In this document: in pieces, positions 52,640-60,651 of the stretch
Layout of the letters: each line of letters starts with the position of its first letter
How positions within the stretch are numbered: the first letter of the stretch is position 1
Source of the DNA: Jiulongibacter sediminis
GTDB taxonomy: Bacteria > Bacteroidota > Bacteroidia > Cytophagales > Spirosomataceae
Direction of reading: 5' to 3'
Assembly: GCF_001306455.1 (NCBI RefSeq)
Contig: NZ_LGTQ01000006.1
Span: forward strand, 186,001 to 250,000
Length of the DNA stretch: 64,000 nt
Program-made: the position numbers and the translations under genes
The notes under the pieces: generated by a model
What the model was told of the DNA's origin: nothing
Databases searched by the model: none
What the model saw: the letters and a program-made list of their open reading frames with translations, nothing else

Positions 52640-53740
52640 CTACTTAAAAGTCATCGGTTCATCCCGCTCATGAATAGGCTGTGCTTTGTCCCTAAGGTGG
52701 GCAATTTGCTTTAGAGCAAAAACACCCTTCACTTCCGCTAAAAGCGATAAGGCAATTTCATCAGGCGTATTGGCTCCAATCTCAAGACCTACGGGTGCAT
52801 AGATATTCTGCATCAAGTCTGCCGGAATGGCATCACCTTCTTCCGCCAACTCAGCCCAGATACGTTCAGAACGCACCCTGGGCCCCAACATGCCGATGTA
52901 TTTCGGCTTTTTCTTACTGAGCTTTCGCAGGTTTTCCTTGTCGGTATGCAGGGAGTGAGACATCAGAACCACCGCAGTGTAATCATCAAATTCAATGCTA
53001 TCAAAAACCTCGGGAGTCATAAGGTTGACGCCCTCCATCGGGCTCACTTTATTTTCGGGAGCTACCACGGTAATGTCCCAACCAAGCTCTATCGTTTGCC
53101 TTAGCAAAGGATAAAGATCATATTGATGCCCTAGCAAAATCAAATGGTACGCCGGAGGCAGAACCTCAACAAAAAGGCTCAATTCATCACTAAGATGAAT
53201 ATTTTTTGACTTGTCCAAACTCCTAACGGCTTGAGCCAGCTCATCAATATTAACACCTTCTTCCTTTAAAATCTGTAGACTTTCAGAACCTGTAAACTCC
53301 AGCAGCTCCCCCAGCAAATCACTGTTTTCTGAGCGAGTTACTTTTACCAGTTTGCTGATTTTCCGCGGACCTCCTGTGATTCGTTTTAATAACTCAATCT
53401 GATTATCGGCTCGACTTCTGTCAACAGGCGTAAACAAAACGTCAATCACCCCGTTACAGCCCAACCCAACACCTATCTGATGATCATCGTCAATGGTCGT
53501 GTCATACGTAATAGCTGACGCTTTCCCTTTCAAAATGGCCATTCGGGAGCGTTTCAGGGCATCTCCTTCCAGACAACCTCCACTTATACCCCCAACCCAG
53601 TTTCCGTTCTCCGAAACCAACATTCGGGCTCCCATCCTACGGTAAGAAGAGCCTTCTACACGAACAACAGTAGCCAAAGCCAGCTTCTCCTCCGGCGGAG
53701 TCTGATCAAACTGACGAATAATATTTTTGATTTCTTTCAA
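52640..53740 (-). CDS. XdhC/CoxF-family molybdenum cofactor maturation protein
   Basis: 366 residues. The N-terminal XdhC_CoxI domain has ATVVRVEGSSYRRMGARMLV and GGISGGCLEGD, then GVGLGCNGVIDVLFTP. The C-terminal Rossmann domain has LILLGHQYDLYPLL, AVVLMSHSL, IGMLGPRVRSERIW and YAPVGLEIGANTPDEIALSLLAEV. XdhC binds Moco, aids its sulfuration and hands it to xanthine-dehydrogenase-type enzymes; no such target enzyme is in the window. The GLDIGA motif appears as GLEIGA. It is divergent from the ModE-like gene, with a TAAATTTG box in the spacer. Confidence 0.93.
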   Translation of the reverse strand: MKEIKNIIRQFDQTPPEEKLALATVVRVEGSSYRRMGARMLVSENGNWVGGISGGCLEGDALKRSRMAILKGKASAITYDTTIDDDHQIGVGLGCNGVIDVLFTPVDRSRADNQIELLKRITGGPRKISKLVKVTRSENSDLLGELLEFTGSESLQILKEEGVNIDELAQAVRSLDKSKNIHLSDELSLFVEVLPPAYHLILLGHQYDLYPLLRQTIELGWDITVVAPENKVSPMEGVNLMTPEVFDSIEFDDYTAVVLMSHSLHTDKENLRKLSKKKPKYIGMLGPRVRSERIWAELAEEGDAIPADLMQNIYAPVGLEIGANTPDEIALSLLAEVKGVFALKQIAHLRDKAQPIHERDEPMTFK

Positions 53741-53763
53741 GAGATTTTATTGAAATTATACTC

Positions 53764-53771
53764 CAAATTTA
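53764..53771 (-). promoter_or_regulatory. -7 promoter box of xdhC
   Basis: Reads TAAATTTG followed by GAGTATAATT on the minus strand, a perfect TAnnTTTG, about 24 bases before the ATG at 53740. The remaining 136 bases up to the ModE-like ATG could hold a ModE site, but I see no clear palindrome. Confidence 0.5.
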
Positions 53772-53907
53772 GGAGTTAAGAGAAAAGCGGGATTTGATAA
53801 ACCCTAAATTTTCATTCACTATTACTAAGTTTAACATCTACGAATCAAGAATTTCAACTCACCTCTTCGTATTATGGAGAACATAATCAAAAGTCCGTAT
53901 TAAGCAT

Positions 53908-54267
53908 ATGCCAAACAAACTTAAGGAAGTCCTTAAACCTAACCTAAAACCCGAAGCCTGGCTTACCATTCGTATAGGAACCTCGGAGGGGCGTTTCCTT
54001 GGGCCGGGTAGGGTGGAGTTGCTGGAGAGAATAGCTGAAACGGGCTCCATCAATAAGGCCGCCCAAAGCATGAAAATGTCTTACAAAAAAGCCTGGGAGA
54101 TGATTCATGACATGAATGAACAATGCAAAGAACCGCTGGTCATCAGCAAATCAGGTGGCGAAGATGGTGGAGGAACGCAGGTCACCGAACAAGGCCTTCT
54201 TTTAATCAAAGAATACAAAAAGCTTGTGGAAGAAATACAGTCTTTTGCCGAATCAAAACTCCGTTGA
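53908..54267 (+). CDS. ModE-like winged-helix regulator without molybdate-binding domain
   Basis: 119 residues: a single LysR/ModE-type winged helix with FLGPGRVELLERIAETGSINKAAQSMKMSYKKAWEMI, the usual ModE recognition helix, and VISKSGGEDGGGTQVTEQG in the wing. The C-terminal Mop domains of full ModE are missing, so any molybdate response would need another protein. Its position between xdhC and the DUF2490/TauE/moaD/moaE genes suggests control of the molybdenum locus. The following gene starts 49 bases after its stop. Confidence 0.9.
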   Translation: MPNKLKEVLKPNLKPEAWLTIRIGTSEGRFLGPGRVELLERIAETGSINKAAQSMKMSYKKAWEMIHDMNEQCKEPLVISKSGGEDGGGTQVTEQGLLLIKEYKKLVEEIQSFAESKLR

Positions 54268-54316
54268 AGACTGTTTTTTTAGAATTCGTTATATATTTGA
54301 AAACATAACGCCTGTC

Positions 54317-55042
54317 TTGAGTAAGAAATCAATTATATATTCATTTGCCCTTCTGGTTCTTGGAGCACTATCGGCCAGGGGCCAAAAAGAAATCATCTCC
54401 GAAAATCAGGATTTGTTGTGGACGCGATACCATCTGACCACACATTTTTCTGACCGTTGGAAATGGGTCAATGAAGCAGATAATCGAGTGTTCTTAAGTT
54501 CCTTTCACCGGGCTCAGTTTATCACTCACTCCCATGTTCATCGCACTTTGGGCAAAAATACAGAAGTGGCCCTAGGCTTTACATATTCAAATGTTAACCC
54601 TCCCGAACCCTTTGAGACAAACCCTAAAAGTACGTCTGAATATCGCCCGTTTCAGGAGTTTTATTTTAAACAGGCAATGAATGATAATCGCGTGAAAATT
54701 CAACATCGATTTCGGACTGAAGAGCGATTTTTCAATCCTGCGAATGGTGTGACAAATTTTAACTGGCGATTCAGATACCAACTAGCTCTGAGCTACTCGA
54801 TTAATAGGGTAATTGAAGCTAAAGCCAACGAGGAGATCTTTATCAACGCAGGAAAAAATATAATTTATAACACCTTTGATGCTAGCAGGTTTTATGGAGC
54901 ATTGGCCTTTAAAATTGGAAAACCCCTGACTTTTGAAGCGGGTTATTTGAGGTCTGTACAGCAATTGTCTACCGGAAATCAATTCCTCAAAAGAGATAAT
55001 ATTCGACTTACCCTTTTCCATCAAATCGGTCCGAACTCCTAA
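54317..55042 (+). CDS. DUF2490-like exported outer-membrane protein, TTG start
   Basis: 241 residues from a TTG codon at 54317, which opens a plausible signal peptide (MSKKSIIYSFALLVLGALSARGQ in the initiator reading). No in-frame ATG lies nearby; another TTG upstream at 54224 would overlap the ModE-like gene. The mature part is DUF2490: DLLWTRYHLTTHFSDRWKWVNEADNRVFL, HRTLGKNTEVALGFTYS, RFRTEERFF, NWRFRYQLAL and NIRLTLFHQIGPNS, an even-stranded barrel pattern. Its role is unknown. Its TAA overlaps the next ATG by one base, so it is coupled to the TauE gene. Confidence 0.8.
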   Translation: MSKKSIIYSFALLVLGALSARGQKEIISENQDLLWTRYHLTTHFSDRWKWVNEADNRVFLSSFHRAQFITHSHVHRTLGKNTEVALGFTYSNVNPPEPFETNPKSTSEYRPFQEFYFKQAMNDNRVKIQHRFRTEERFFNPANGVTNFNWRFRYQLALSYSINRVIEAKANEEIFINAGKNIIYNTFDASRFYGALAFKIGKPLTFEAGYLRSVQQLSTGNQFLKRDNIRLTLFHQIGPNS

Positions 55043-55803
55043 TGAATTTGATCATTCAAAACATTGAACTTATCCTCCTCTTTTTCGGGATAGCTCTTTT
55101 ATACTCCTCTGTGGGTTTCGGTGGCGGAAGCAGCTATCTGGCCATTTTAACCTTATTCGGTATTGAGTTTCGTACCCTGCGGGCAATCTCTTTGCTTTGC
55201 AATATCACCGTAGTTTCTAATGGTTCTTTTCAATTTTACAGACAGGGTTTTTTGAAGTTCAAAAAAGTAGTTCCCCTGGTTCTTTTCAGTATCCCAATGG
55301 CTTACTTTGGAGGGAGAATCCCTATTCAGGAGGAAATATTTTTTATCATTCTGGGCTTTGCACTTTTATTAGCCGCTCTATTGATGTGGATTCAAAAAAG
55401 CCTGCAAATGTCTTCGGTGAGCATGAACACTGAAACCTGGTGGTTCAATGGCTTGATAGGTGGTAGCATTGGATTTTTATCGGGCTTGGTGGGAATTGGC
55501 GGTGGTATTTTTCTTTCTCCGGTTCTATATCTCCTGAAGTGGGATGAAGCCAAGGTGATTTCGGCTACGGCCAGTTTTTTTATATTAGTCAATAGCATTT
55601 CCGGTTTGGCTGGTCAGGCAAGCTCGCCGGAGTTCCAAATCGATTTACTTTTGGCTCTCACACTCATGGCATCTGTAGCCTTGGGAGGCCTAATCGGAAC
55701 TTACGTGGGCACAAAACGCTTTAAAGCAGTGACTGTTCGGCGAGCTACCGCTATCTTAGTGGCCTATGTGGGAGTCCGGATTTTGATAAAATATATTGGA
55801 TAA
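55042..55803 (+). CDS. TauE/SafE-family permease (copy 2), in the molybdenum locus
   Basis: 253 residues with about eight membrane helices. It has FGIALLYSSVGFGGGSSYLAILTLFG, the repeat-1 motif, and LIGGSIGFLSGLVGIGGGIFLSPVLYLLKW, repeat-2, with the GVGIGGG-type loop. The start overlaps the DUF2490 stop by one base and the stop overlaps moaD by one base (TAATG twice), so expression is tightly coupled to cofactor genes. TauE/SafE proteins transport sulfur oxyanions; here transport of molybdate, sulfate or a sulfur source for molybdopterin synthase is possible but unproven. Confidence 0.92.
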   Translation: MNLIIQNIELILLFFGIALLYSSVGFGGGSSYLAILTLFGIEFRTLRAISLLCNITVVSNGSFQFYRQGFLKFKKVVPLVLFSIPMAYFGGRIPIQEEIFFIILGFALLLAALLMWIQKSLQMSSVSMNTETWWFNGLIGGSIGFLSGLVGIGGGIFLSPVLYLLKWDEAKVISATASFFILVNSISGLAGQASSPEFQIDLLLALTLMASVALGGLIGTYVGTKRFKAVTVRRATAILVAYVGVRILIKYIG

Positions 55804-56051
55804 TGGCTATGAAAATAAAAGTCTTGTGTTTTGGAATAACCCGTGACATTCTCGGTGGATTTGAAAAAGAAATTGAACTCCCTGAGGGAGCCAGTGTAGC
55901 CTTTTTAAAACAAAGACTAACAGATGAATATCCACAATTTCAAAAGCTGAATTCGCTCAGAATCGCCGTCAACGAAGAATACGGAAATGAGGAGTTGGTG
56001 ATTACAGAACAAGATGAAATCGTTTTGATTCCACCCGTGAGTGGTGGGTAA
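55803..56051 (+). CDS. moaD: Molybdopterin synthase small subunit MoaD
   Basis: 82 residues with the ubiquitin-like MoaD fold: KIKVLCFGITRDIL, VAFLKQRLTDEYP, LRIAVNEEYGNEELV and EIVLIPPVSGG. The C-terminal Gly-Gly is intact, so the end can be thiocarboxylated. It donates sulfur to cyclic pyranopterin monophosphate together with MoaE, whose gene follows 11 bases later. Start MAMKIKV: the ATG overlaps the TauE stop by one base, and the second ATG is two codons on. Confidence 0.95.
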   Translation: MAMKIKVLCFGITRDILGGFEKEIELPEGASVAFLKQRLTDEYPQFQKLNSLRIAVNEEYGNEELVITEQDEIVLIPPVSGG

Positions 56052-56062
56052 ACAATTTTAGA

Positions 56063-56488
56063 ATGGTTGAAAATATTGAAATAATACTGTCTAATGAGCC
56101 TTTAAGCCTCTCCGTATGCCAATCCTTTGTAGAAGACCCGGCGGCCGGCGGTATTGTTCATTTTGTGGGTGCGGTTCGCAATCACACCAAAGGAAAGACT
56201 GTAATACGGCTTGATTTTGAGGCCTATGAGCCTATGGCCATTTCAGAAATGCAGAAAATAGCCGAACAAGCAATTCAAAAATTCGGCGTTATGAAAATAG
56301 CCATTCACCACAGAGTAGGAACACTTGAAATAGGGGAATTACCCGTAATTATCGCTGTTTCTTCAGCTCATAGAAAGGCGGCTTTTGAAGCTTGTCAATA
56401 TTGTATTGACACCTTGAAGGAAACCGTACCTATATGGAAAAAAGAGATATTTGAGGACGGTGAGGTATGGGTGAGTGCTACACCTTAA
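56063..56488 (+). CDS. moaE: Molybdopterin synthase large subunit MoaE
   Basis: 141 residues, the usual size. FVGAVRNHTKGKTVIRLDFEAYEPMA, IAIHHRVGTLEIGELPVIIAVSSAHRKAAFEACQYCIDTLKETVPIWKKE are visible in order, the last holding the catalytic Lys pair and the MoaD-binding surface. It converts cyclic pyranopterin monophosphate into molybdopterin. It ends 11 bases inside the convergent mobA-like gene, and follows moaD in the ModE-DUF2490-TauE-moaD-moaE operon. Confidence 0.95.
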   Translation: MVENIEIILSNEPLSLSVCQSFVEDPAAGGIVHFVGAVRNHTKGKTVIRLDFEAYEPMAISEMQKIAEQAIQKFGVMKIAIHHRVGTLEIGELPVIIAVSSAHRKAAFEACQYCIDTLKETVPIWKKEIFEDGEVWVSATP

Positions 56489-57572
56489 GCTCAAACTCTT
56501 CTCTCTCCTCCGGCGTATTTACATTTTTCAAAATAGCTGGATTTTCAGGCTGAACCTCCTCAATATCACTGTTAATCAAAACCTTCCGGGGGCAACTGTA
56601 ACCCAAAGTCAGAAACTCCATTAATCGCATGTATGCCTTGGGTTCCCAAAGTGTTATCAAGGGGTCAGGAAAATTCGTTTCAAGATTATGGAAAGCAGTG
56701 GCTATCTTATGAAGGTTTCGCTTTGAAATAAGCTCCTCAAAAACAGAGGTATTCACCAGAGGTAAATCACAAGCCACCACAAGCCAGGCTGCATTCGGGT
56801 CAGACTGGAAGGCTGAGGCGATTGCTCCGAAAGGACCCAAACCCTCAAATTTATCAGTAATACAATTATATCCTGGATATTGATCTGGTCTGCAAGAAAC
56901 TAAGGCCTCAATTTTTACTTTTTCAAACTCTTTCAGCAAGTAATCAACCTGAGGTAAGCCATGATAATCAATCTGGCCCTTATCCTCTCCCATTCGGGTA
57001 CTTTTGCCACCAGCCAATACTAACCCTTTGATTACCGGAGTTTCAATACATCTCTTAACTAAGCTTACGATTTCTTCTTTCTGGTCAATTCTTAAAACCG
57101 GCTTGTCTTTTTGTAAGTCTTTCAGCCACTCAAAGGGAGCCCCCATACCATCGCAAAGAATGAAACCTTTGACATTCGTCAGTTGATCAAGCCGTTTTTT
57201 CAGTGATGCTTCTTTCTTTGGATGAATTAAAACCAATTGTTTATTGGCCTGAAAATGATTTCCATTGACCAGAACGAGCTCCTGATCATTGAGCAGAATT
57301 TTCTTGTCAAAATCGTTCAGATCTTGTTTGTCAAAGCGGAAATACTTGATTTTGTCGGTCAATTCATTGCTCCTCAACCCTGCCTCTTCCGAATCTCCGA
57401 ACGAGTGATCGGCATCTATGTATGTGCTGTTTGGTATGTTTAAGCCTTCGATGATTGCCGCTGCTAACTCCTGAATCTCTCCACATGGAGCACCTACAAG
57501 CGATAATTCATTTCTCCCGAAGTTTCCGATTTCTGGTTTAGACAGTTTGGTGTGTTTTTGATGCTTTTTCAT
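56478..57572 (-). CDS. Two-domain MobA-like nucleotidyltransferase
   Basis: 364 residues. The C-terminal ~190 are a MobA-type guanylyltransferase with GLVLAGGKSTRMGEDKG, VACDLPLVN and the FPDPLITLW region. The N-terminal ~170 (SLVGAPCGEIQELAAAIIEGL, TYIDADHSFGDSEEAG, LVLVNGNHFQANKQLVLIHPKKEASLKKRLDQL) lack a clear P-loop but sit where a MobB-type GTPase would be. The protein probably links GMP to Moco to form the MGD cofactor; the N-terminal part may regulate it or be a degenerate MobB. It converges on moaE with an 11-base overlap. I do not assign the symbol mobA because of the extra domain. Confidence 0.82.
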   Translation of the reverse strand: MKKHQKHTKLSKPEIGNFGRNELSLVGAPCGEIQELAAAIIEGLNIPNSTYIDADHSFGDSEEAGLRSNELTDKIKYFRFDKQDLNDFDKKILLNDQELVLVNGNHFQANKQLVLIHPKKEASLKKRLDQLTNVKGFILCDGMGAPFEWLKDLQKDKPVLRIDQKEEIVSLVKRCIETPVIKGLVLAGGKSTRMGEDKGQIDYHGLPQVDYLLKEFEKVKIEALVSCRPDQYPGYNCITDKFEGLGPFGAIASAFQSDPNAAWLVVACDLPLVNTSVFEELISKRNLHKIATAFHNLETNFPDPLITLWEPKAYMRLMEFLTLGYSCPRKVLINSDIEEVQPENPAILKNVNTPEEREEFELKV

Positions 57573-57600
57573 AGCTCACAATACTTTGACCGAATTTACG

Positions 57601-57608
57601 TATTTTTG
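57601..57608 (+). promoter_or_regulatory. -7 promoter box of the toxin-antitoxin pair
   Basis: TATTTTTG matches TAnnTTTG, 22 bases before the antitoxin ATG. A TTTG at 57585-57588 is only 12 bases upstream and so is an imperfect -33 element. Confidence 0.45.
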
Positions 57609-57630
57609 ATCAAGGCAAATTCAATAGAAT

Positions 57631-57852
57631 ATGAATCCTCAGATTTTGGTAGACGACAAAGGTAACGAAACAGGCGTTTTTATCCCGATGGCCGAATGGA
57701 ACCGGATAAAGGAGCAATACCCGGAAATATCGGGGGAGGAATTGAATGATCGACAGAAAATGATACTTGATCAAAGATTATCTGATCTGGAAAACCACTC
57801 TGAAAAGTTTAGACCAATTGAGGGATTATTTGAAAGCATTTCCCGCAAATGA
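57631..57852 (+). CDS. Type II antitoxin-like protein
   Basis: 73 residues, mostly acidic helical: ILVDDKGNETGVFIPMAEWNRIKEQYPEIS, then DRQKMILDQRLSDLENHSEKFRPIEGLF. The AEWNxIKExYPEI pattern is seen in short antitoxins that neutralise RelE/ParE toxins; the ribbon-like N-terminus could bind DNA. The stop overlaps the toxin start by four bases (ATGA), the usual coupling for such pairs. It splits the molybdenum region between the mobA-like gene and moaC. Confidence 0.82.
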   Translation: MNPQILVDDKGNETGVFIPMAEWNRIKEQYPEISGEELNDRQKMILDQRLSDLENHSEKFRPIEGLFESISRK

Positions 57853-58157
57853 GCTATACTGTCTTTTATCATGAGGACGTCCAGAATGATATTCAGGACG
57901 CGGTTGACTGGTACGATTCCATCGATAAGAAACTTACAGACAGCCTATTAGAAGAAATTTATAATGCAATTAAAAGAATTTCTGAAAATCCACAATTTTA
58001 TGAGACAAAGTACCGGAATGTAATAAGAGTGAGATTGCTGGAACGGTTTGATTATGGGCTTCATTTTGTTCTTAGGGAAAATGCCAAAGAGGTTTTCGTC
58101 CTGGCATTTCTACATGGAAAGCAAAGCAGAAAGAGAGTTGTTAAAAGATTTATTTAA
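57849..58157 (+). CDS. RelE/ParE-family toxin
   Basis: 102 residues of the ParE fold: YTVFYHEDVQNDIQDAVDWYDSIDKKLTDSLLEEIYNAIKRISENPQFY, then RLLERFDYGLHFVLRENAKEVFVLAFLHGKQSRKRVVKRF. RelE family members cut mRNA on the ribosome, whereas ParE members poison gyrase; the class is uncertain. It is complete, starts with the ATG of the ATGA overlap, and ends overlapping the next minus-strand gene by four bases. Confidence 0.88.
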   Translation: MSYTVFYHEDVQNDIQDAVDWYDSIDKKLTDSLLEEIYNAIKRISENPQFYETKYRNVIRVRLLERFDYGLHFVLRENAKEVFVLAFLHGKQSRKRVVKRFI

Positions 58158-58441
58158 GACTTTTTCAAATCCTTCACTTCATCCCAAAGCTCCCAGCCCG
58201 AAAGCCCTGCAATGAGCGGACCCATGACAAAGCCCCTGGAATTGTAGAGACTTCCAGCTTCAAAGTCCAAATGAAGAAAAGAATAGATGGCCTGCCAGAT
58301 ACCGCAACTATTGTAGTTAGGGTCATTAGGGTCGCAGATTGCCGGAGAATTGATAAAGGTTTCCAGAGGAAAAATAAGGATTGCCAAAGGCACTAATATC
58401 AAAACAGCTAGCTTGAGGTATTTCCAATATTTAAAAAGCAT
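58154..58441 (-). CDS. Small membrane protein of unknown function
   Basis: 95 residues from the ATG at 58441 (MLFKYWKYLKLAVLILVPLAILIFP); the frame continues upstream into moaC sequence without a likely start. One clear membrane helix near the N-terminus is followed by PLETFINSPAICDPNDPNYNSC and then WQAIYSFLHLDFEAGSLYNSRGFVMGPLIAGL, ending with a charged tail (WDEVKDLKKS). I do not recognise it. It overlaps the toxin tail-to-tail by four bases and is downstream of moaC. Confidence 0.55.
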   Translation of the reverse strand: MLFKYWKYLKLAVLILVPLAILIFPLETFINSPAICDPNDPNYNSCGIWQAIYSFLHLDFEAGSLYNSRGFVMGPLIAGLSGWELWDEVKDLKKS

Positions 58442-58532
58442 GAGGCAAAGTTCATGAGAATTAGAGTAAAGACCTGTAATAATTGCTACAGTACTACTTT
58501 TACCCTGGGCTTTATAGTGGCTTTGCGGTGAC

Positions 58533-59018
58533 CTATGCTTCCAAAGAGAAATCCCGCTTCCCGCCACTCTTGGCAATCAGCCGGGTCTCTTTGATAATGA
58601 TATTATGCGAAAAGGCCTTACACATATCATAGATGGTCAGGGCCGCTACTGAGGCTCCCGTCAAAGCCTCCATTTCTATTCCGGTTTTACCGGTTAAAGA
58701 AGCCGTGCAAATGATTTCCACTTCGTTTTGAGCGTTGAGAGAGATTTCTACCTGACAATTTTCCAGCCCTAATGGATGGCAAAGAGGAATTAATTCGCCG
58801 GTCTTTTTGGCCGCCATCACTCCGGCAATAATAGCCGTCTGAAAAACAGGCCCTTTTTTGGTATGAATTTCTTCACCCTGAAGTTTCTCCATAATTTCAC
58901 CATCCAAAACCACAATACTTCTGGCTTTAGCGATGCGTTTGGTCACCGGCTTTTCCCCTACATCTACCATAGATGGGTTTCCGGCTTTATCTAAATGGGT
59001 AAATTCCTGAGAGCTCAT
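58533..59018 (-). CDS. moaC: Cyclic pyranopterin monophosphate synthase MoaC
   Basis: 161 residues. FTHLDKAGNPSMVDVGEKPVTKRIA opens the chain, with AIIAGVMAAKKTGELIPLCHPLGLENCQV and GIEMEALTGASVAALTIYDMCKAFS holding the metal and active-site residues (catalytic Lys in the last part). It rearranges the MoaA product into cPMP. MoaA, the required radical-SAM partner, is not in the window. A perfect TATCTTTG box lies just five bases upstream of the ATG, which would give a leaderless mRNA. It lies 12 bases after the preceding TPR gene on the same strand. Confidence 0.96.
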   Translation of the reverse strand: MSSQEFTHLDKAGNPSMVDVGEKPVTKRIAKARSIVVLDGEIMEKLQGEEIHTKKGPVFQTAIIAGVMAAKKTGELIPLCHPLGLENCQVEISLNAQNEVEIICTASLTGKTGIEMEALTGASVAALTIYDMCKAFSHNIIIKETRLIAKSGGKRDFSLEA

Positions 59019-59022
59019 GCGT

Positions 59023-59030
59023 CAAAGATA
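59023..59030 (-). promoter_or_regulatory. -7 promoter box of moaC, leaderless
   Basis: Reads TATCTTTG on the minus strand, a perfect TAnnTTTG with its last base at 59023, four bases before the ATG at 59018. Transcription would begin at or next to the start codon. It abuts the stop codon of the preceding gene. Confidence 0.45.
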
Positions 59031-59846
59031 TTAATTTTCAACCTCATCAAGCAGCTCATTGAAAACCTTAAAACGTCTTTCTTTTATTTTTGCCTCGGCT
59101 ATTGCCTCGGCCTTATTATAACCTCCACTGTAATACCGCTGAAACCAGGGTAATACCGAGATAGATGCGTCAAGAATTGAAGTTTTAACTGCCGATGCAG
59201 CACCTAGATAGAGAAGTCCCCCGGTTAGCAATAACGAGTTAAGCCCATTCTTGACATCACCGGCATAAAACTGGCCGAGCCCTGGGAGAATAATACTTAA
59301 GATTTTGGCCTTTTTAGGGCTTAATTTGTTGATTTTATCGTTTTCTCTGAACAACTCGTGCACTGCTAAGGTATCGGGAGCTATGTCTTTAAAAAGCTCT
59401 TCTGCCATCTCAAAATCTTCAGTGGCAAAGGCTAACATGGCTTCATAAAACACCTTTTGTTCAGTCTGATTTTCTTTTAGACTATCAGGTAAATTAAAGA
59501 GCTCTACCTGAGCTAGGTTATACTCCCTCAAAAGCAAATGACAGGAGATTTTTTGAAGAGTGATATCCGCCTGTTCGGTACCGGAATGTGTGAAATAGGC
59601 GAGGTCATAATAATAAGAAGCTTCCGCAAATTCACCGGTTTCATACAGGCAATCAGCCATTTTTTTATACGACTGTGGCCCATAAATATCATCAGAATCA
59701 AAAAACAGAACTCGTTTATAGGTCTCTACAGCATTTTGATACTGCTGGTTTTCATACAGCGAATTGGCAAAAAGAAAACTCTCTTCAATCCCCTGCGAAA
59801 AAGCCGAAAGACTAGTAATAAGCATTAAAAAGATCACTCGCTTCAT
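59031..59846 (-). CDS. TPR protein with C-terminal membrane domain (DUF5683-like), paralogue A
   Basis: 271 residues: a signal-like start (MKRVIFLMLITSLSAFSQG), about four TPR-like helices (FANSLYENQQYQNAVETYKRVLFFD, YKKMADCLYETGEFAEASYYYDLA), then a hydrophobic region with GLGQFYAGDVKNGLNSLLLTGGLLYLG, resembling DUF5683/TM2-type domains. It ends with a charged helix. It belongs to the same operon as the paralogous gene upstream, which shares PGLG..Y.G..K.GL.SL..TGG, and overlaps its end by 35 bases. The role is unknown; yidD lies two genes upstream. Confidence 0.72.
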   Translation of the reverse strand: MKRVIFLMLITSLSAFSQGIEESFLFANSLYENQQYQNAVETYKRVLFFDSDDIYGPQSYKKMADCLYETGEFAEASYYYDLAYFTHSGTEQADITLQKISCHLLLREYNLAQVELFNLPDSLKENQTEQKVFYEAMLAFATEDFEMAEELFKDIAPDTLAVHELFRENDKINKLSPKKAKILSIILPGLGQFYAGDVKNGLNSLLLTGGLLYLGAASAVKTSILDASISVLPWFQRYYSGGYNKAEAIAEAKIKERRFKVFNELLDEVEN

Positions 59847-60645
59847 GCTGCAGAATGTTTATTCTTTTTCTGTTTTTGACTTTGGCTGATTTCACCGACC
59901 CATAAATATTTCCCAAATAAAACCCGGTGCCAATGGCCGTATAAATCCAGGGGCGATAGTTATTAGCTCCAAACTGATTAAACTTACGATAGGCCTGAAA
60001 GGCCATTCCGCCGGTAAAAATCAGCGAGACTAATCCGTCTTTCCAGTTTCCGGTATAAGCTTTACCAAGGCCCGGAATGGCCGTTGACATAAAACCAGCC
60101 AGAAACGGACTTTTTCGCTTTCCATTCAAGCCTCTGTCTATGATTGATCGGTATCCTTCCGCTAAATAATTAGTGCTATCATTGACCAAGCTGACGTATT
60201 CCAAAGCCTTTTGAAAATCAGAATTAAATATCTCAGCGGTCGTATTCAATAAAGCTTTATCAGGCGAAGGTAGAGTTTTGTTGGTTTCCCAATAGTGCTG
60301 AGCTCTAGGCCAATCACGACCTGTCAAAAGAAGTTTTGAATACTCAATAGAATGTGGTCTCGGAATAAGGTTGAGATCCTCAAAAATTTCATTGCTACGA
60401 CGTATGCCATCTTCCCAATTTCCTGAAAGCCGATACGATTTCATCAAGTTCAGTTTTGCGTTTGAATCCGATGGATTGAGAAAATTCAGCCTTTCAAACT
60501 CTTTTACCGCAAAATTATACTGCCCAGACTCCAATAAATACTCTCCAAATTTTCTGGTATTCGTCTCATTATAAAGGTTTTCCTGTGCTATTACTTTGAG
60601 GCTTAAACTCAAAATGCCCAGAAAAATCAACAATCCTTTCTTCAT
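59812..60645 (-). CDS. TPR protein with C-terminal membrane domain (DUF5683-like), paralogue B
   Basis: 277 residues. Signal peptide MKKGLLIFLGILSLSLKVIAQE, then TPR-like helices (FGEYLLESGQYNFAVKEFERLNFLNPSDSNAKLNLMKSY). A membrane part follows, with STAIPGLGKAYTGNWKDGLVSLIFTGGMAFQAYRKF and IYTAIGTGFYLGNIYGSVKSAK. The PGLG..Y.GNWKDGL..L motif matches paralogue A. It starts six bases after yidD and overlaps paralogue A by 35 bases. Probably an inner-membrane protein with a periplasmic TPR part that binds other proteins. Confidence 0.72.
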   Translation of the reverse strand: MKKGLLIFLGILSLSLKVIAQENLYNETNTRKFGEYLLESGQYNFAVKEFERLNFLNPSDSNAKLNLMKSYRLSGNWEDGIRRSNEIFEDLNLIPRPHSIEYSKLLLTGRDWPRAQHYWETNKTLPSPDKALLNTTAEIFNSDFQKALEYVSLVNDSTNYLAEGYRSIIDRGLNGKRKSPFLAGFMSTAIPGLGKAYTGNWKDGLVSLIFTGGMAFQAYRKFNQFGANNYRPWIYTAIGTGFYLGNIYGSVKSAKVKNRKRINILQHEASDLFNAYY

Positions 60646-60651
60646 GTAATC

